Of a stretch of DNA of 64,000 nucleotides, positions 41,187 to 50,056 are shown piece by piece. How positions within the stretch are numbered: position 1 is the first letter of the stretch; each line of letters begins with the position of its first letter. The stretch is taken from positions 1,997,501 through 2,061,500 of the forward strand of contig NZ_CP020474.1 of NCBI RefSeq assembly GCF_002080415.1, read 5' to 3'. This stretch comes from Roseovarius mucosus (lineage in GTDB: Bacteria > Pseudomonadota > Alphaproteobacteria > Rhodobacterales > Rhodobacteraceae). The notes below the pieces were generated by a model. The model made no database searches. It worked only from the letters and a program-made list of their open reading frames with translations, and had not been told where the DNA came from. Position numbers and translations under genes: made by a program.

Positions 41187-42443
41187 TCAATGACATAATA
41201 TGGACATCAGCAGATTGTCCTGCTCAGGCTTGAGGATCAGCGCCCAGCCATTCGGGTGACCCATGAGCGGGGCGGCGATCAGAGTATCCCCTTGCCAGAG
41301 GCCGGGGGCGCAGAGCGCAGAGGCATGCGGCAGGCCACTCAGGCGCCAATCCGGGCAAGCCTGCAGTCCGTTGGGTCCAAGCGCGGCTATCTCGACACCG
41401 GGCGATGCGGGGCCGGTCGCCTGCCAGCGATTATCCCAGAGGGTGTTTACGGGCGCGCGCAGTCCCTTGACCGCGGCATATTCCCGCGTGAGGCGAAGCT
41501 GGCCGTTCTTGGGCGGCAGAAGAAGGCAGCCGTGCAGGGGCATTGTGTGACCATCGCGGGCGGCTTTGATAAAACTCGCGAGAGCGCTGCCGCGCGGCGG
41601 ATACTCCTCCCCCGCAAGCCATTGCAGCATAGCCTGCATGAGACGGCGCGCGATTTCCTCAGGGAGATCATTAAATCCGGGGTGGTCGATGAGAATATCC
41701 CCAGACTGCACCTGAAGAAGTGCGCGGGCGGCGGTCAGAGTGGCATGATCCAGCGCCGTGCGAACCCCGGACAGGGTGCGCGCCACATCGGCCAGCGTCG
41801 CGGCACCAAGCCCCATGGGCGCGAGGGCCGTGAGACTCTGACGTGCGCGGGGGCGCAGGTAGGTGGTGTCATCGTTGGTTGGATCATCGATCCACGATTG
41901 ACCAAGTGTGCGCAGATGATCGCGAAGGGCCTCGCGGGAGAGGTCGAGTAGCGGGCGGTGAAAGGTCACCCCCGACTGCGTCCAACGCGGGCGCATCGCC
42001 GCAAGCCCATCCACACCCGCGCCGCGTGCAAGACGCATCAAAAATGTTTCGGCGACGTCGTCTTGGGTATGGCCAATGGCAATATCATGCAGGTCATTTG
42101 CGCGTGCCCAGTCAGTGAGGAGCGCATAGCGCGCTCGGCGGGCGTGGTCCGGAAGATTTCCGGAGCCATCCCAACCTTGCCACTGCACGGTGTCGTGCGG
42201 GATCGCCAGACGGGCGCAGATCTGTGCCACGTCCGCGGCTTCTTGCGCAGAGGAGGGGCGCAGCCCGTGATCAACGGTGACAGCGGCGGGCGTGGGGCCA
42301 CCCACAAGGGACCAGCCGTGAAGAAGGTGCAAAAGCGCCAGCGAATCGCTGCCACCGGACACGGCAACGCCCAGCCGGGTAGGGATATGCCCCGCGAAAT
42401 GCGCCGCGAGGCTGCTTTGTAACGACGCGTCTGGCGGGATCAC
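41187..42443 (-). CDS. tilS: tRNA(Ile)-lysidine synthetase
   Basis: 418 residues with the PP-loop SGGSDS (29-34), the LDHGLRP-type VDHGLRPSS segment and HTQDDVAETFLMRL. It attaches lysine to C34 of tRNA-Ile(CAU) so that it reads AUA. The start overlaps the cpoB stop by four bases (42440-42443). The C-terminal half is poorly conserved, as is normal in the family. Confidence 0.95.
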   Translation of the reverse strand: MIPPDASLQSSLAAHFAGHIPTRLGVAVSGGSDSLALLHLLHGWSLVGGPTPAAVTVDHGLRPSSAQEAADVAQICARLAIPHDTVQWQGWDGSGNLPDHARRARYALLTDWARANDLHDIAIGHTQDDVAETFLMRLARGAGVDGLAAMRPRWTQSGVTFHRPLLDLSREALRDHLRTLGQSWIDDPTNDDTTYLRPRARQSLTALAPMGLGAATLADVARTLSGVRTALDHATLTAARALLQVQSGDILIDHPGFNDLPEEIARRLMQAMLQWLAGEEYPPRGSALASFIKAARDGHTMPLHGCLLLPPKNGQLRLTREYAAVKGLRAPVNTLWDNRWQATGPASPGVEIAALGPNGLQACPDWRLSGLPHASALCAPGLWQGDTLIAAPLMGHPNGWALILKPEQDNLLMSILCH

Positions 42444-43282
42444 GAACAGCCCAGACGGCCCATCTCGGATTGCGCCGAAGAGACCGCCGCCGCAGTGGGA
42501 TAGCGGGCCTCGACCTGGCCCAAAGTCACGCAGGCCTCTTGGGTTTGGCCCAGACGACCCAGCGCACGCCCTAGACGAAAGAGCGCCTCTGGGGCCTCTG
42601 ACCCGTCAGGGGCTGCGCTGAAACTGTCAAGATAGGCGCGCGCGGCCTCGCTCTGTTGGCCAGCCGCCTCGAGCGCCTCACCGCGCAAAAGACCTGCCCG
42701 GCCAGACAACGGGCTGCCCGGATAGGTCGACAGGAAGGCGGCAAAACCTGCCGCCGCCTCGCTGTGATTGCCTGCCTGCAAGGCGGCTTCGGCGCGGTCG
42801 AAATCGTCTCGCTCACCGATGGCAAGCTGCGGATTGTCGCCGGTGCTGACCTCTGGGGTGGTCGGAAGTGGAACCGCCCCGCCACCCGCCGTCACAGGAT
42901 CGACCCCGCCTAACGTGCTGCCGGGTTCCAGCGTGGCAATGTCACAGCTGGGTTCCAGTTCGCAGAGCCGGAATTCTAGATCGCCGACGCGATTGGTGCC
43001 ATCGGACACCACGCGATCAATGCGAAATTCCAGCTCTTCAGTCTTGGAGGTGAGGCGCTGCACCTCGCTTTCAATCGCATTCACGCGGTCCACCAGAGAC
43101 CCGCCGCCACTCAGTTGGCCCGCAGCACCGGTGGTGCTGAGTTCACGCTTGAGATGCTGCAAGGTGACGAAAAGCACTGACAGTTCCTGACGGATGTCGG
43201 CCAGCGTCTGATCCGTCTGCGCCGGAGCAGTTTGCGGCGCAACAAAAAGACCTGCTGCCAGAATGAACGCGAAACGACGCAT
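42440..43282 (-). CDS. cpoB: Tol-Pal system coordinator CpoB (YbgF)
   Basis: 280 residues: signal peptide (1-21, ending APAQ), an N-terminal coiled coil (about 25-95) and C-terminal TPR repeats (about 160-280). It is a periplasmic protein that links Tol-Pal constriction to cell-wall synthesis. It lies 20 bases after pal and overlaps tilS. Confidence 0.93.
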   Translation of the reverse strand: MRRFAFILAAGLFVAPQTAPAQTDQTLADIRQELSVLFVTLQHLKRELSTTGAAGQLSGGGSLVDRVNAIESEVQRLTSKTEELEFRIDRVVSDGTNRVGDLEFRLCELEPSCDIATLEPGSTLGGVDPVTAGGGAVPLPTTPEVSTGDNPQLAIGERDDFDRAEAALQAGNHSEAAAGFAAFLSTYPGSPLSGRAGLLRGEALEAAGQQSEAARAYLDSFSAAPDGSEAPEALFRLGRALGRLGQTQEACVTLGQVEARYPTAAAVSSAQSEMGRLGCS

Positions 43283-43302
43283 GGTGCGGCCCTCTTCCTA
43301 GG

Positions 43303-43821
43303 TTAGCTGCCTAGACCGGCGGCCAGCACAGTCACGGCGCGCCGGTTCTTGGCATAGCACGCCTCGTTGCTGCAAATCTCGATCGGGCGCTCCTTGCCGT
43401 AGCTGACCACGCGCAAGCGGTTCGGGGAAACACCGCGACCAATCAGATATTCCTGCACCGCGTTGGCGCGACGCGCACCAAGGGCAAGGTTGTATTCGCG
43501 GGTGCCTTGTTCGTCGGCGTGGCCTTCGATCACGGCAGTGAAATCACGGTTGGTGGTCAGCCAGTTGGCCTGGCCGTCAAGCGTGGCTTGTGCGTCTGAG
43601 CCGAGCGTGGATTGATCGACGGCAAAAAGCACGCGATCCCCCACCGTCTGCTGGAAATAGGCCGGCGAGGTGGGATCTTGCGCGGAGCCGGCAAAGCCAG
43701 CCCCAGAGTTCGCGCCATTGTTGAGATCCACAGCGCTGCCGTCGTCAAAGCGGTTGGGATTGGTACAAGCGGCCAGTGCCAGCCCTGCACAGAGGATCAG
43801 TGTCTTGCTCAGATAGGTCAT
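43303..43821 (-). CDS. pal: Peptidoglycan-associated lipoprotein Pal
   Basis: 172 residues with lipobox LAAC (Cys19), a Ser/Gly/Asn-rich linker and an OmpA-like peptidoglycan-binding domain (IEGHADEQGTREYNLALGARRANAV). It is the outer-membrane anchor of the Tol-Pal complex. It follows tolB in the operon. Confidence 0.97.
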   Translation of the reverse strand: MTYLSKTLILCAGLALAACTNPNRFDDGSAVDLNNGANSGAGFAGSAQDPTSPAYFQQTVGDRVLFAVDQSTLGSDAQATLDGQANWLTTNRDFTAVIEGHADEQGTREYNLALGARRANAVQEYLIGRGVSPNRLRVVSYGKERPIEICSNEACYAKNRRAVTVLAAGLGS

Positions 43822-43861
43822 TTTAGCCCCATTCGTTTCTGCCTTGGCCTGTCATATCACA

Positions 43862-43886
43862 GCCCGCGTCCCAAGGAAACGCGGGC
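43862..43886. repeat. Hairpin between tolB and pal
   Basis: An 8-bp stem (43862-43869 with 43879-43886) has a 9-base loop inside the tolB-pal gap. No T-run follows. It may protect the mRNA end or adjust pal expression. Confidence 0.4.
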
Positions 43887-43895
43887 CTTGTGGGT

Positions 43896-45221
43896 TCAAT
43901 TCTGAAGCGGTGACCACGAAGGATCGCTGGCCCCGGTATTGGTCGGGACCTGTTTTAGATTACGCCCGGTGATGTCCACCGAATAGAGGCTGGCCTGACC
44001 CTGTTCGCCTTGGGTTTCGCGGGTGAACATGATCACGCGGCCATTGGGGGCCCATGTTGGGCCTTCATCGAGGAAGGAGGCGGTCAAGAGACGCTCTTCG
44101 CTGCCATCGGTGCGCATGACGCCGATGTGAAAGCGCCCCTTGGACTGTTTGGTAAAGGCCACAAGATCGCCGCGCGGCGACCAGACGGGCGTGCCGTAGC
44201 GCCCCTCGCCAAAGCTGATGCGCCGGGCCTCGCCGCCACCTGCGGACATGATGTAAAGCTGCGGTGTTCCGGAGCGGTCGCTCTCGAACACGATCTGGCT
44301 GCCATCGGGGCTATAGCTGGGTGCGGTTTCGATAGAGGGGGCGGTGGTTAGCCGGGTGCTGGCACCACTGCCGATGTCCATCGTATAAAGATCGGTATTG
44401 CCGCCTTGGGTCAGCGAATAGACCACGGTGCGCCCATTGGGGGCAAAGCGGGGCGCAAAGCTCATGGTCGCGTCCTGTGTGGGCAATTCGCGACGCCCAA
44501 CATTGGCCACGTCGAGCACATAGATGCGCGGAAAGCCAGTTTCATAGCTGGTGTAAAGCACCCGGTCGCCGGTGGGGGAAAAGCGGGGTGCCAAAACAAT
44601 GCTGGTGCTGTCGGTCAGATACTGCACATTGGCACCATCATAGTCCATTATACCCAACCGCTTAGCGCGCTGATCCTTGGGGCCGCTCTCGGCAACAAAG
44701 ACAACGCGGCTGTCGAAATAACCGCCTTCGCCAGTGATGCGACTATAGACCTGATCGGCAACCTTGTGGGCAATACGCCGCCAGCCGTCCTGTGTTCCGA
44801 CAAGCTGTTGACCTGCGCCCAGTTCCTGACCGGAAAACACGTCATAGATGCGGAATTTGGCGATGATGCGCCCGGCACCATCCGTGCTGACCGCGCCTGT
44901 AATCAGGGCCTGTGCATTGATAGCGCGCCAGTCGGCATATTGCACCGGGCTTTCAAAGCTGGTGATCCGGCTGATGTGGGCGGAACTTGGGATCTGGCGA
45001 AAGAGCCCTGTGCCATTGAGATCGGCGGCGATCACGCTGGCGATGTTGCGGCCAAGTTCCTGACCCGCCGCACTATCCGAGACGAAATCGGGCACGGCAA
45101 AGGGCAACGGTTCGATCACACCTTCAGTGATCTCGATCCGAAGCGGGCCATTGCCCTGCGCCAGAACGGGCATGGCCCAGAGTGTAAGGGCCGCAAGGAG
45201 GGTCATCATAAAGCGCATCAT
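43896..45221 (-). CDS. tolB: Tol-Pal translocation protein TolB
   Basis: 441 residues: signal peptide (about 1-21), N-terminal domain and a six-bladed propeller made of repeated SP-G-I-F-S-R units ([37 protein letters not shown]). It is periplasmic and cycles between Pal and TolA. Its ATG overlaps the tolA stop (ATGA at 45218-45221). Confidence 0.97.
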   Translation of the reverse strand: MMRFMMTLLAALTLWAMPVLAQGNGPLRIEITEGVIEPLPFAVPDFVSDSAAGQELGRNIASVIAADLNGTGLFRQIPSSAHISRITSFESPVQYADWRAINAQALITGAVSTDGAGRIIAKFRIYDVFSGQELGAGQQLVGTQDGWRRIAHKVADQVYSRITGEGGYFDSRVVFVAESGPKDQRAKRLGIMDYDGANVQYLTDSTSIVLAPRFSPTGDRVLYTSYETGFPRIYVLDVANVGRRELPTQDATMSFAPRFAPNGRTVVYSLTQGGNTDLYTMDIGSGASTRLTTAPSIETAPSYSPDGSQIVFESDRSGTPQLYIMSAGGGEARRISFGEGRYGTPVWSPRGDLVAFTKQSKGRFHIGVMRTDGSEERLLTASFLDEGPTWAPNGRVIMFTRETQGEQGQASLYSVDITGRNLKQVPTNTGASDPSWSPLQN

Positions 45222-46357
45222 TTGATCCTCATACTCTCCGGATTGAATGTCATTTCGATGTCACGCCACTGGTCGTATTTTTCCGGCGGCAAGTTGAAAC
45301 CATTGGCGCCGCAGCGGATGATCGCCCGGCGCGCGGCCTCGAAAGCCTGACGCGCTGCCGCATCGCCTCCGCCGGAAAAGCTGTCCATGCGGATCGAACC
45401 ATTGTCCGGCCTGCCATCCTCGCCCATGAGCACCGAAACCACAACCGTAGTGCCCAGCGCCTCGGTGCTGAGCGAGCCTACGTTCCAGCATTGCTGCACA
45501 GCGACACGCAGCGCATCCTTTTCGCCAGACGTGAGCGGCGGGCCGCTGGGGGCCGTGTCGGTCTGCTGACCGGTACCAAGGGCGGCGGCCAGTGCATCGT
45601 TGACGGCGCTCTGATCGGTCGCGGGCGCAGCGGGTCTGGGTGTTTCGGTGGTAGCTGGCGCCGGAGTTTCGGTGGGCGTTGGGGCTTCGGCCTGCGCAAC
45701 CGGGCGCGCGGGGCGCGGTTTGGGTCGCAGAGAGGACGTGGGCGCGGTGTCTTTCGACTCTTCCGCCTCGGTCACGATCTCGGTTGCGGCCTCTTCCTGT
45801 GCCGTAGCCTCGGCGGGCTCTTGCGGCACTTCGGCACCTTCCTCGGGCGCGACCTCGGGCTGGGCCACCTCATCAATGCGCACATCCGGTTCCGGCGGTG
45901 CCACGGCCTCGGGGGCAACGCGGGGCGCGGGGCGCGGCTTGGGCCGGGGCGAAACCTGCGGAACCACGACCGCCACATCCTCTTGCGGGGTTTCAAGCAC
46001 CGGCGCAGTATCCGTCACCTCGGCGGGCGCAGGCGGGGTGATTTCCGAGACATCGGGCGCGGGATCAGGGGGCGCGGTTTCCTGTGCCGGGGGCGGCGTG
46101 CTCTCAGGCGGGGTATCGGGGATAGAGGCAAGCGGCGGCGCAGAATCGCCGGGCGCGGGCGGCTCTGGTGTGTCGACATTGGCGACAGCCTCGGGGGCGC
46201 TCTGGCGTGCGAGCAGGGCCGCGAATTCCTCAGAGGAAATAGTTGTGGCCTCCACCACCTCGAAGGGGGGCGGATCAGAGCGGAACACGCCCCCAAGCAG
46301 GGCCCAGCCGATAAATGCCAGATGGCCCGCGCCCGATATGATCTGTCCGGTGTTCAC
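45218..46357 (-). CDS. tolA: TolA-like energy-transducing protein with Pro-rich linker
   Basis: 379 residues: a single N-terminal membrane helix (about 10-25), a very long Pro/Ala/Glu-rich linker with two near-identical PKPRPA blocks (about 138-148 and 208-214), and a C-terminal domain ending with [17 protein letters not shown] and a Cys pair (QQCWNV, RCGANG). Position between tolR and tolB identifies it as TolA, which spans the periplasm and pulls on TolB/Pal. The linker is Pro-rich and extended instead of the Ala/Lys-rich helix of E. coli TolA. Confidence 0.88.
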   Translation of the reverse strand: MNTGQIISGAGHLAFIGWALLGGVFRSDPPPFEVVEATTISSEEFAALLARQSAPEAVANVDTPEPPAPGDSAPPLASIPDTPPESTPPPAQETAPPDPAPDVSEITPPAPAEVTDTAPVLETPQEDVAVVVPQVSPRPKPRPAPRVAPEAVAPPEPDVRIDEVAQPEVAPEEGAEVPQEPAEATAQEEAATEIVTEAEESKDTAPTSSLRPKPRPARPVAQAEAPTPTETPAPATTETPRPAAPATDQSAVNDALAAALGTGQQTDTAPSGPPLTSGEKDALRVAVQQCWNVGSLSTEALGTTVVVSVLMGEDGRPDNGSIRMDSFSGGGDAAARQAFEAARRAIIRCGANGFNLPPEKYDQWRDIEMTFNPESMRIK

Positions 46358-46368
46358 CAGATGCGCCC

Positions 46369-46842
46369 CTAGCCGCCCTGCCCGTCAAGTGCTGGACCGC
46401 CAGCATCTGTCACCAGCCCAATATTCGCAAAGCCGCCGTTGTTGAGTGCGCCCATGACCTGCATCACGTCTTGATAAGGCACTGACCCATCGGCGCGCAG
46501 GAACACGCGGGTACTCTCGCGTTCTGTCGCAATGGCGCGCAGACGGGCGACCAGTTCTCCGCGCGGCACCTCAGAGGTCTGGATCATCACGATACCCTCG
46601 GCGGTGACAGTGACGGTCAGCGGCTCTTCTTCTTCGCTGGGAAGCGAATTGGCGGCGGTTTTGGGCAATTCCACCGGCACGCCCACCACCATAAGGGGGG
46701 CGGCCACCATGAAAATGATCAAAAGCACCAACATCACGTCCACAAAGGGCGTGACGTTGATCTCGGACATCGGGCGCGAGCGGCCACGCCCGCGCCTCCG
46801 ACGCCCTGAATCGCCTGATTTCTGAACGACACCCGCGCCCAT
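46369..46842 (-). CDS. tolR: TolR (ExbD/TolR family)
   Basis: 157 residues: a basic cytoplasmic N-terminus, one membrane helix with the essential Asp (INVTPFVDVMLVLLIIFMV, about 28-46) and a periplasmic domain. With TolQ it forms the proton-driven motor that energises TolA. It starts four bases after the tolQ stop. Confidence 0.96.
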   Translation of the reverse strand: MGAGVVQKSGDSGRRRRGRGRSRPMSEINVTPFVDVMLVLLIIFMVAAPLMVVGVPVELPKTAANSLPSEEEEPLTVTVTAEGIVMIQTSEVPRGELVARLRAIATERESTRVFLRADGSVPYQDVMQVMGALNNGGFANIGLVTDAGGPALDGQGG

Positions 46843-46845
46843 GGT

Positions 46846-47541
46846 CTAGCTGTCCAACTGTCGGCTGAGAATGGTCGCGAACTCGTCGGCAAAGGCCTCG
46901 TATCCCGCTACAATCCGGTCGGCATCGGCGCTGAGCTTATTGTAGAAGATAACCGCCGGAATGGCCGCGATGAGGCCAAGGCCGGTGGCCAAGAGCGCCT
47001 CGGCGATGCCGGGTGCGACAACGGCAAGGTTGGTATTCTGCTGCTCGGCAATTTCGACGAAGGCATGCATGATGCCCCAGACGGTGCCAAAAAGCCCAAT
47101 GAAGGGCGCGGTAGAGCCGACTGTCGCCAGCACCTGAAGCCCACTCTGAAGGCCCTCGGATTCTTTGGCGATGGCCACGTCCATACTGCGGTCGATCCGC
47201 GCCGTAGCGCCGGCGATGAGATTGCCGTCATTGCGATGGCTGCGCCGCCATTCTGTCATGCCGGCGGCAAAAATCCGCTCGGATTGACCCGCGGGTTCTG
47301 GCCCGATTTCGTCGAACAGCCCATCGAGCGGCTCACCGGACCAAAAGCGGCGATCAAAGATTTCAGCCTCAAGCTGTGCCTTGCGATAGATGATGATCTT
47401 TTGAATGATGATCGACCAGGCCCAAAACGAGGACACGATCAACATGAACATCACCAGTTTAACGGTGAGAGTGGCGCGTGCGAAAAGCGCCCACATGGAG
47501 AAATCTATCTCCTGTGCCAATGCCAGGGTTTCTGCTTCCAT
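46846..47541 (-). CDS. tolQ: TolQ (MotA/TolQ/ExbB proton channel family)
   Basis: 231 residues with three membrane helices (about 28-48, 138-160 and 170-195) and the conserved GLFGTVWGIMHAF and GIAEALLATGLGLIAAIPAVI segments. It is the proton channel subunit of the Tol motor and the first gene of the tolQRAB-pal-cpoB set. ybgC, the usual gene just upstream, has been displaced to 49.4 kb. Confidence 0.97.
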   Translation of the reverse strand: MEAETLALAQEIDFSMWALFARATLTVKLVMFMLIVSSFWAWSIIIQKIIIYRKAQLEAEIFDRRFWSGEPLDGLFDEIGPEPAGQSERIFAAGMTEWRRSHRNDGNLIAGATARIDRSMDVAIAKESEGLQSGLQVLATVGSTAPFIGLFGTVWGIMHAFVEIAEQQNTNLAVVAPGIAEALLATGLGLIAAIPAVIFYNKLSADADRIVAGYEAFADEFATILSRQLDS

Positions 47542-47700
47542 TTGCCTGCTCTTTGTGTGTCTGGCCGTTCTCCGGCCTTATTGCAGAGCAAACTATCCTA
47601 TTTGAAACGGGAAAGCCAACACCATCCGCAAGCCAGCGCTGGTTTACAGCGGAATTCGCCTCAGGATCGGGCGGATATTTGCCGGAACGTGGCGGCGGGG

Positions 47701-48441
47701 TCAGACTTCGTCCAGCATTTGCGCTTCGAGGAGCATATAACCTCGACCATGAACGGTCTTGATGCGGCGGTTTCCTTCCTCGCCCGCGAACAACTTGCGA
47801 CGCAAGCGGCTGATGATGCCATCCACGGAACGGTCGCTGATCGACCACTGATCTCCGCGTACCGATTTGATAATCTGGTCGCGCGACAAGATCGCATTGG
47901 TATGGGCCACCAACACCATCAGCACGTCAAATTCGAATGTGGTCAATTCAATTGGCTGCCCGCCAATTCGAACAGAGCGACGCACGCCGCAGATTTCCAC
48001 ATTTCCTACCCGGCGCAACGACGGGCTTGGCATTGGACGGGTCCCATCGGCATCGGGTGCCGCAGCCGCTATCCGTCGCACCACAGCGCGCACACGGGCG
48101 CAAAGTTCGCGGGGGCGCACGGGTTTGACCATATAGTCATCTGCCCCCATTTCCAGCGCAAGAACGGCGTCAATCTCGTCTTCGGAATTACCCAACAAGA
48201 TTAGCCCGGCACCGGATTTGTGGCGTAACTGGCGCACGATATCATAGCCATCTACGCCACGATAACGGGCCCCCACCACGCAGATGTGTACGTTGTTGCG
48301 CTCTACCGCGTCCAAAACAGCAGAAATATCCGGACACAGCACCGTTTCGTAACCCTCTTCGGCAAGGCGCTCTGTCACAAGAAGCTTGGTTGCGCGGTCC
48401 TCTTCAAGAACCATGGCCCTTAGTGGCATATTGTCTCGCAT
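47701..48441 (-). CDS. Atypical OmpR-family response regulator without phosphoacceptor Asp
   Basis: 246 residues from ATG 48441 (ATG 48429 is an alternative). The receiver domain keeps the acidic pair (Glu14-Asp15) and the switch Lys106 (ADDYMVKP), but the phosphorylated Asp is Gly57 (VVGARYRG) and the conserved Thr/Ser is also Gly (ILLGNS). The C-terminal winged-helix DNA-binding domain is intact (LTTFEFDVLMVL, SVDGIISRLRRKL, VHGRGYML). It therefore probably works without histidine-kinase phosphorylation. No kinase gene is adjacent; tolQ lies downstream. Confidence 0.88.
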   Translation of the reverse strand: MRDNMPLRAMVLEEDRATKLLVTERLAEEGYETVLCPDISAVLDAVERNNVHICVVGARYRGVDGYDIVRQLRHKSGAGLILLGNSEDEIDAVLALEMGADDYMVKPVRPRELCARVRAVVRRIAAAAPDADGTRPMPSPSLRRVGNVEICGVRRSVRIGGQPIELTTFEFDVLMVLVAHTNAILSRDQIIKSVRGDQWSISDRSVDGIISRLRRKLFAGEEGNRRIKTVHGRGYMLLEAQMLDEV

Positions 48442-48713
48442 CGATGTCTGGAGATGAATATATCGCGAGGCGAAAACCAAGGACGTCTGCGCGGGGTGAA
48501 TTGGGACCGAACCAAAAATCCCATGCACTCAGGACATTTAGAAGAGTACTATCAAAGTCACCTTTTAGACACAAGCATCTACGACCGATGGGCGATTTTT
48601 GTGTTAAGACATAACGTTAAACGCCTTTGCCCGATTTTAAACACATTTGGTTTCAATCCTCTCACTGTTGCAGGCATCAACAACTTTCAATCAGAGGACG
48701 ATGGGGCGCTGGC
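48442..48713. other. AT-richer divergent intergenic region
   Basis: About 270 bases between the divergent response regulator and the peroxiredoxin. The part from 48520 to 48660 is clearly richer in A and T than the surroundings, with TTAAG and TTTTAAAC stretches, and should contain promoters for both genes. I see no clean operator. Confidence 0.5.
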
Positions 48714-49427
48714 ATGACCATACAATTCTTTACTCCACGCGGGCCGGGAAACGAGGTTTTGAAACTGCCCAGCTCGTTGCGCAAAACTGTAAAGTGGCTG
48801 CCGCAGATCGGAGATCTGTTTCCCGATTTTGCTGTCGAGACCACACAGGGGACTTTGCGCTTTTGGGATTGGGCTGAGGGCAGTTGGGTGCATCTGTTCA
48901 GCCATCCCGCCGCATTTACGCCGGTCTGTACCACCGAGATCGCGTCACTGGCCAGCTATTCAAGATCCTGGACTGCGTGTGGGATCAAGAACCTAGCCCT
49001 GACTGCCTCTTCGATCGCAGAGCAGCAAGCGTGGCATGCAGAGATCGAGGACATGTTCGACGTGAAAGTCGATTTCCCCTGTGCCTGTGATCACGGCATG
49101 CGACTTGCGCGGATATTCGGCATGGTCCACGAAAAGGAATCCTCGGAATGGCCCATTCGCAAGAGTTTTCTGATTGATCCGGCGCAACGGATACGGATGA
49201 TTTTCGAGTATCCTGTATTTGTTGGCCGGAATACCGACGAGGTTCTGCGTGTGGCCAAGGCGCTGCAACTGCGCGACAGGACCGGCGCGGCCACCCCTGC
49301 GGATTGGTATGATGGGGATATAGCGATTATCTCTGACAACCGACCAGAGGCAGATGTGATCCGCGAGTTTGGTGTGGGTTCAACGCAGTTACGCCCGTAT
49401 TTACGGGTAGTCGGTCAATGCCCGTGA
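48714..49427 (+). CDS. Prx6-type 1-Cys peroxiredoxin
   Basis: 237 residues with the peroxidatic site HPAAFTPVCTTE (Cys72), a later FLIDPAQRIRMIFEYPVFVGRNTDEVLR stretch and the Prx6 C-terminal ATPADWYDGD motif. It reduces hydrogen peroxide and lipid peroxides in the cytoplasm. ATG 48714 was chosen because it starts the recognised domain; the upstream frame is AT-rich. Additional Cys residues occur (TACG, FPCACD, near the C-terminus), so a resolving disulfide cannot be excluded. Confidence 0.9.
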   Translation: MTIQFFTPRGPGNEVLKLPSSLRKTVKWLPQIGDLFPDFAVETTQGTLRFWDWAEGSWVHLFSHPAAFTPVCTTEIASLASYSRSWTACGIKNLALTASSIAEQQAWHAEIEDMFDVKVDFPCACDHGMRLARIFGMVHEKESSEWPIRKSFLIDPAQRIRMIFEYPVFVGRNTDEVLRVAKALQLRDRTGAATPADWYDGDIAIISDNRPEADVIREFGVGSTQLRPYLRVVGQCP

Positions 49428-49445
49428 CGCGTCGAGCGGGCGCGC

Positions 49446-49841
49446 TCAGCCGGTCGTACGCAGAGGCGCAGGCAGTTTGACCGGCTTTCCCGCAAGGGTC
49501 AGGCAAGCGATCGTGACCTGCGCGGTAAAGATGACATCGGTGCCGCGTAGCACAGATTGCTCTATCACCAACCGCGCGCCAGTTCCGGCAACGGCGCGCG
49601 TTTCAACCGTAAGCCGATCATCAAGCCGCGCGGGACCAAGATAATCAGCCTCGACCCGGCGCACAGCAAATATGAGGCCGTCGCAATCGCGCATGGCGTT
49701 CTGATCAATGCCCTTGTCGCGCACCCAAGCGCTGCGGGCGCGTTCTATGTATTTCAGATAATTTGCGTGATAAACGATCCCGCCCATATCGGTGTCTTCG
49801 TAATATACGGTAATAGGAAAGCTATGTAGGGGGCTGGTCAC
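49446..49841 (-). CDS. ybgC: Tol-Pal-associated acyl-CoA thioesterase YbgC
   Basis: 131 residues, a hotdog fold with the catalytic motif YYEDTDMGGIVYHANYLKYIERAR (Asp18). It hydrolyses short or medium acyl-CoA and is normally the first gene of the tol-pal operon. The GTG at 49841, after AGGATC, gives the family start. Here it is separated from tolQ by the response regulator and by the oppositely oriented peroxiredoxin. Confidence 0.92.
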   Translation of the reverse strand: MTSPLHSFPITVYYEDTDMGGIVYHANYLKYIERARSAWVRDKGIDQNAMRDCDGLIFAVRRVEADYLGPARLDDRLTVETRAVAGTGARLVIEQSVLRGTDVIFTAQVTIACLTLAGKPVKLPAPLRTTG

Positions 49842-50056
49842 TGTCGGATCCTGTGTTGGGTACGCTTGCAGCAGAGCATCCCAAGGACCTGCGTTCAAGC
49901 GTCGCGGTTTCACGAGGTGGAAAATCGTCACAAGCTGGGTTGTGGCGCGGCAATGCCGCCGTATATTACGCTGGATCAACTGAAACGGCACGTAAAATGC
50001 ACCCGCGACGTGGTGCCAAGGCCGAGGCAGAGAACAGGGAGAGGGGCGGGAGACGG

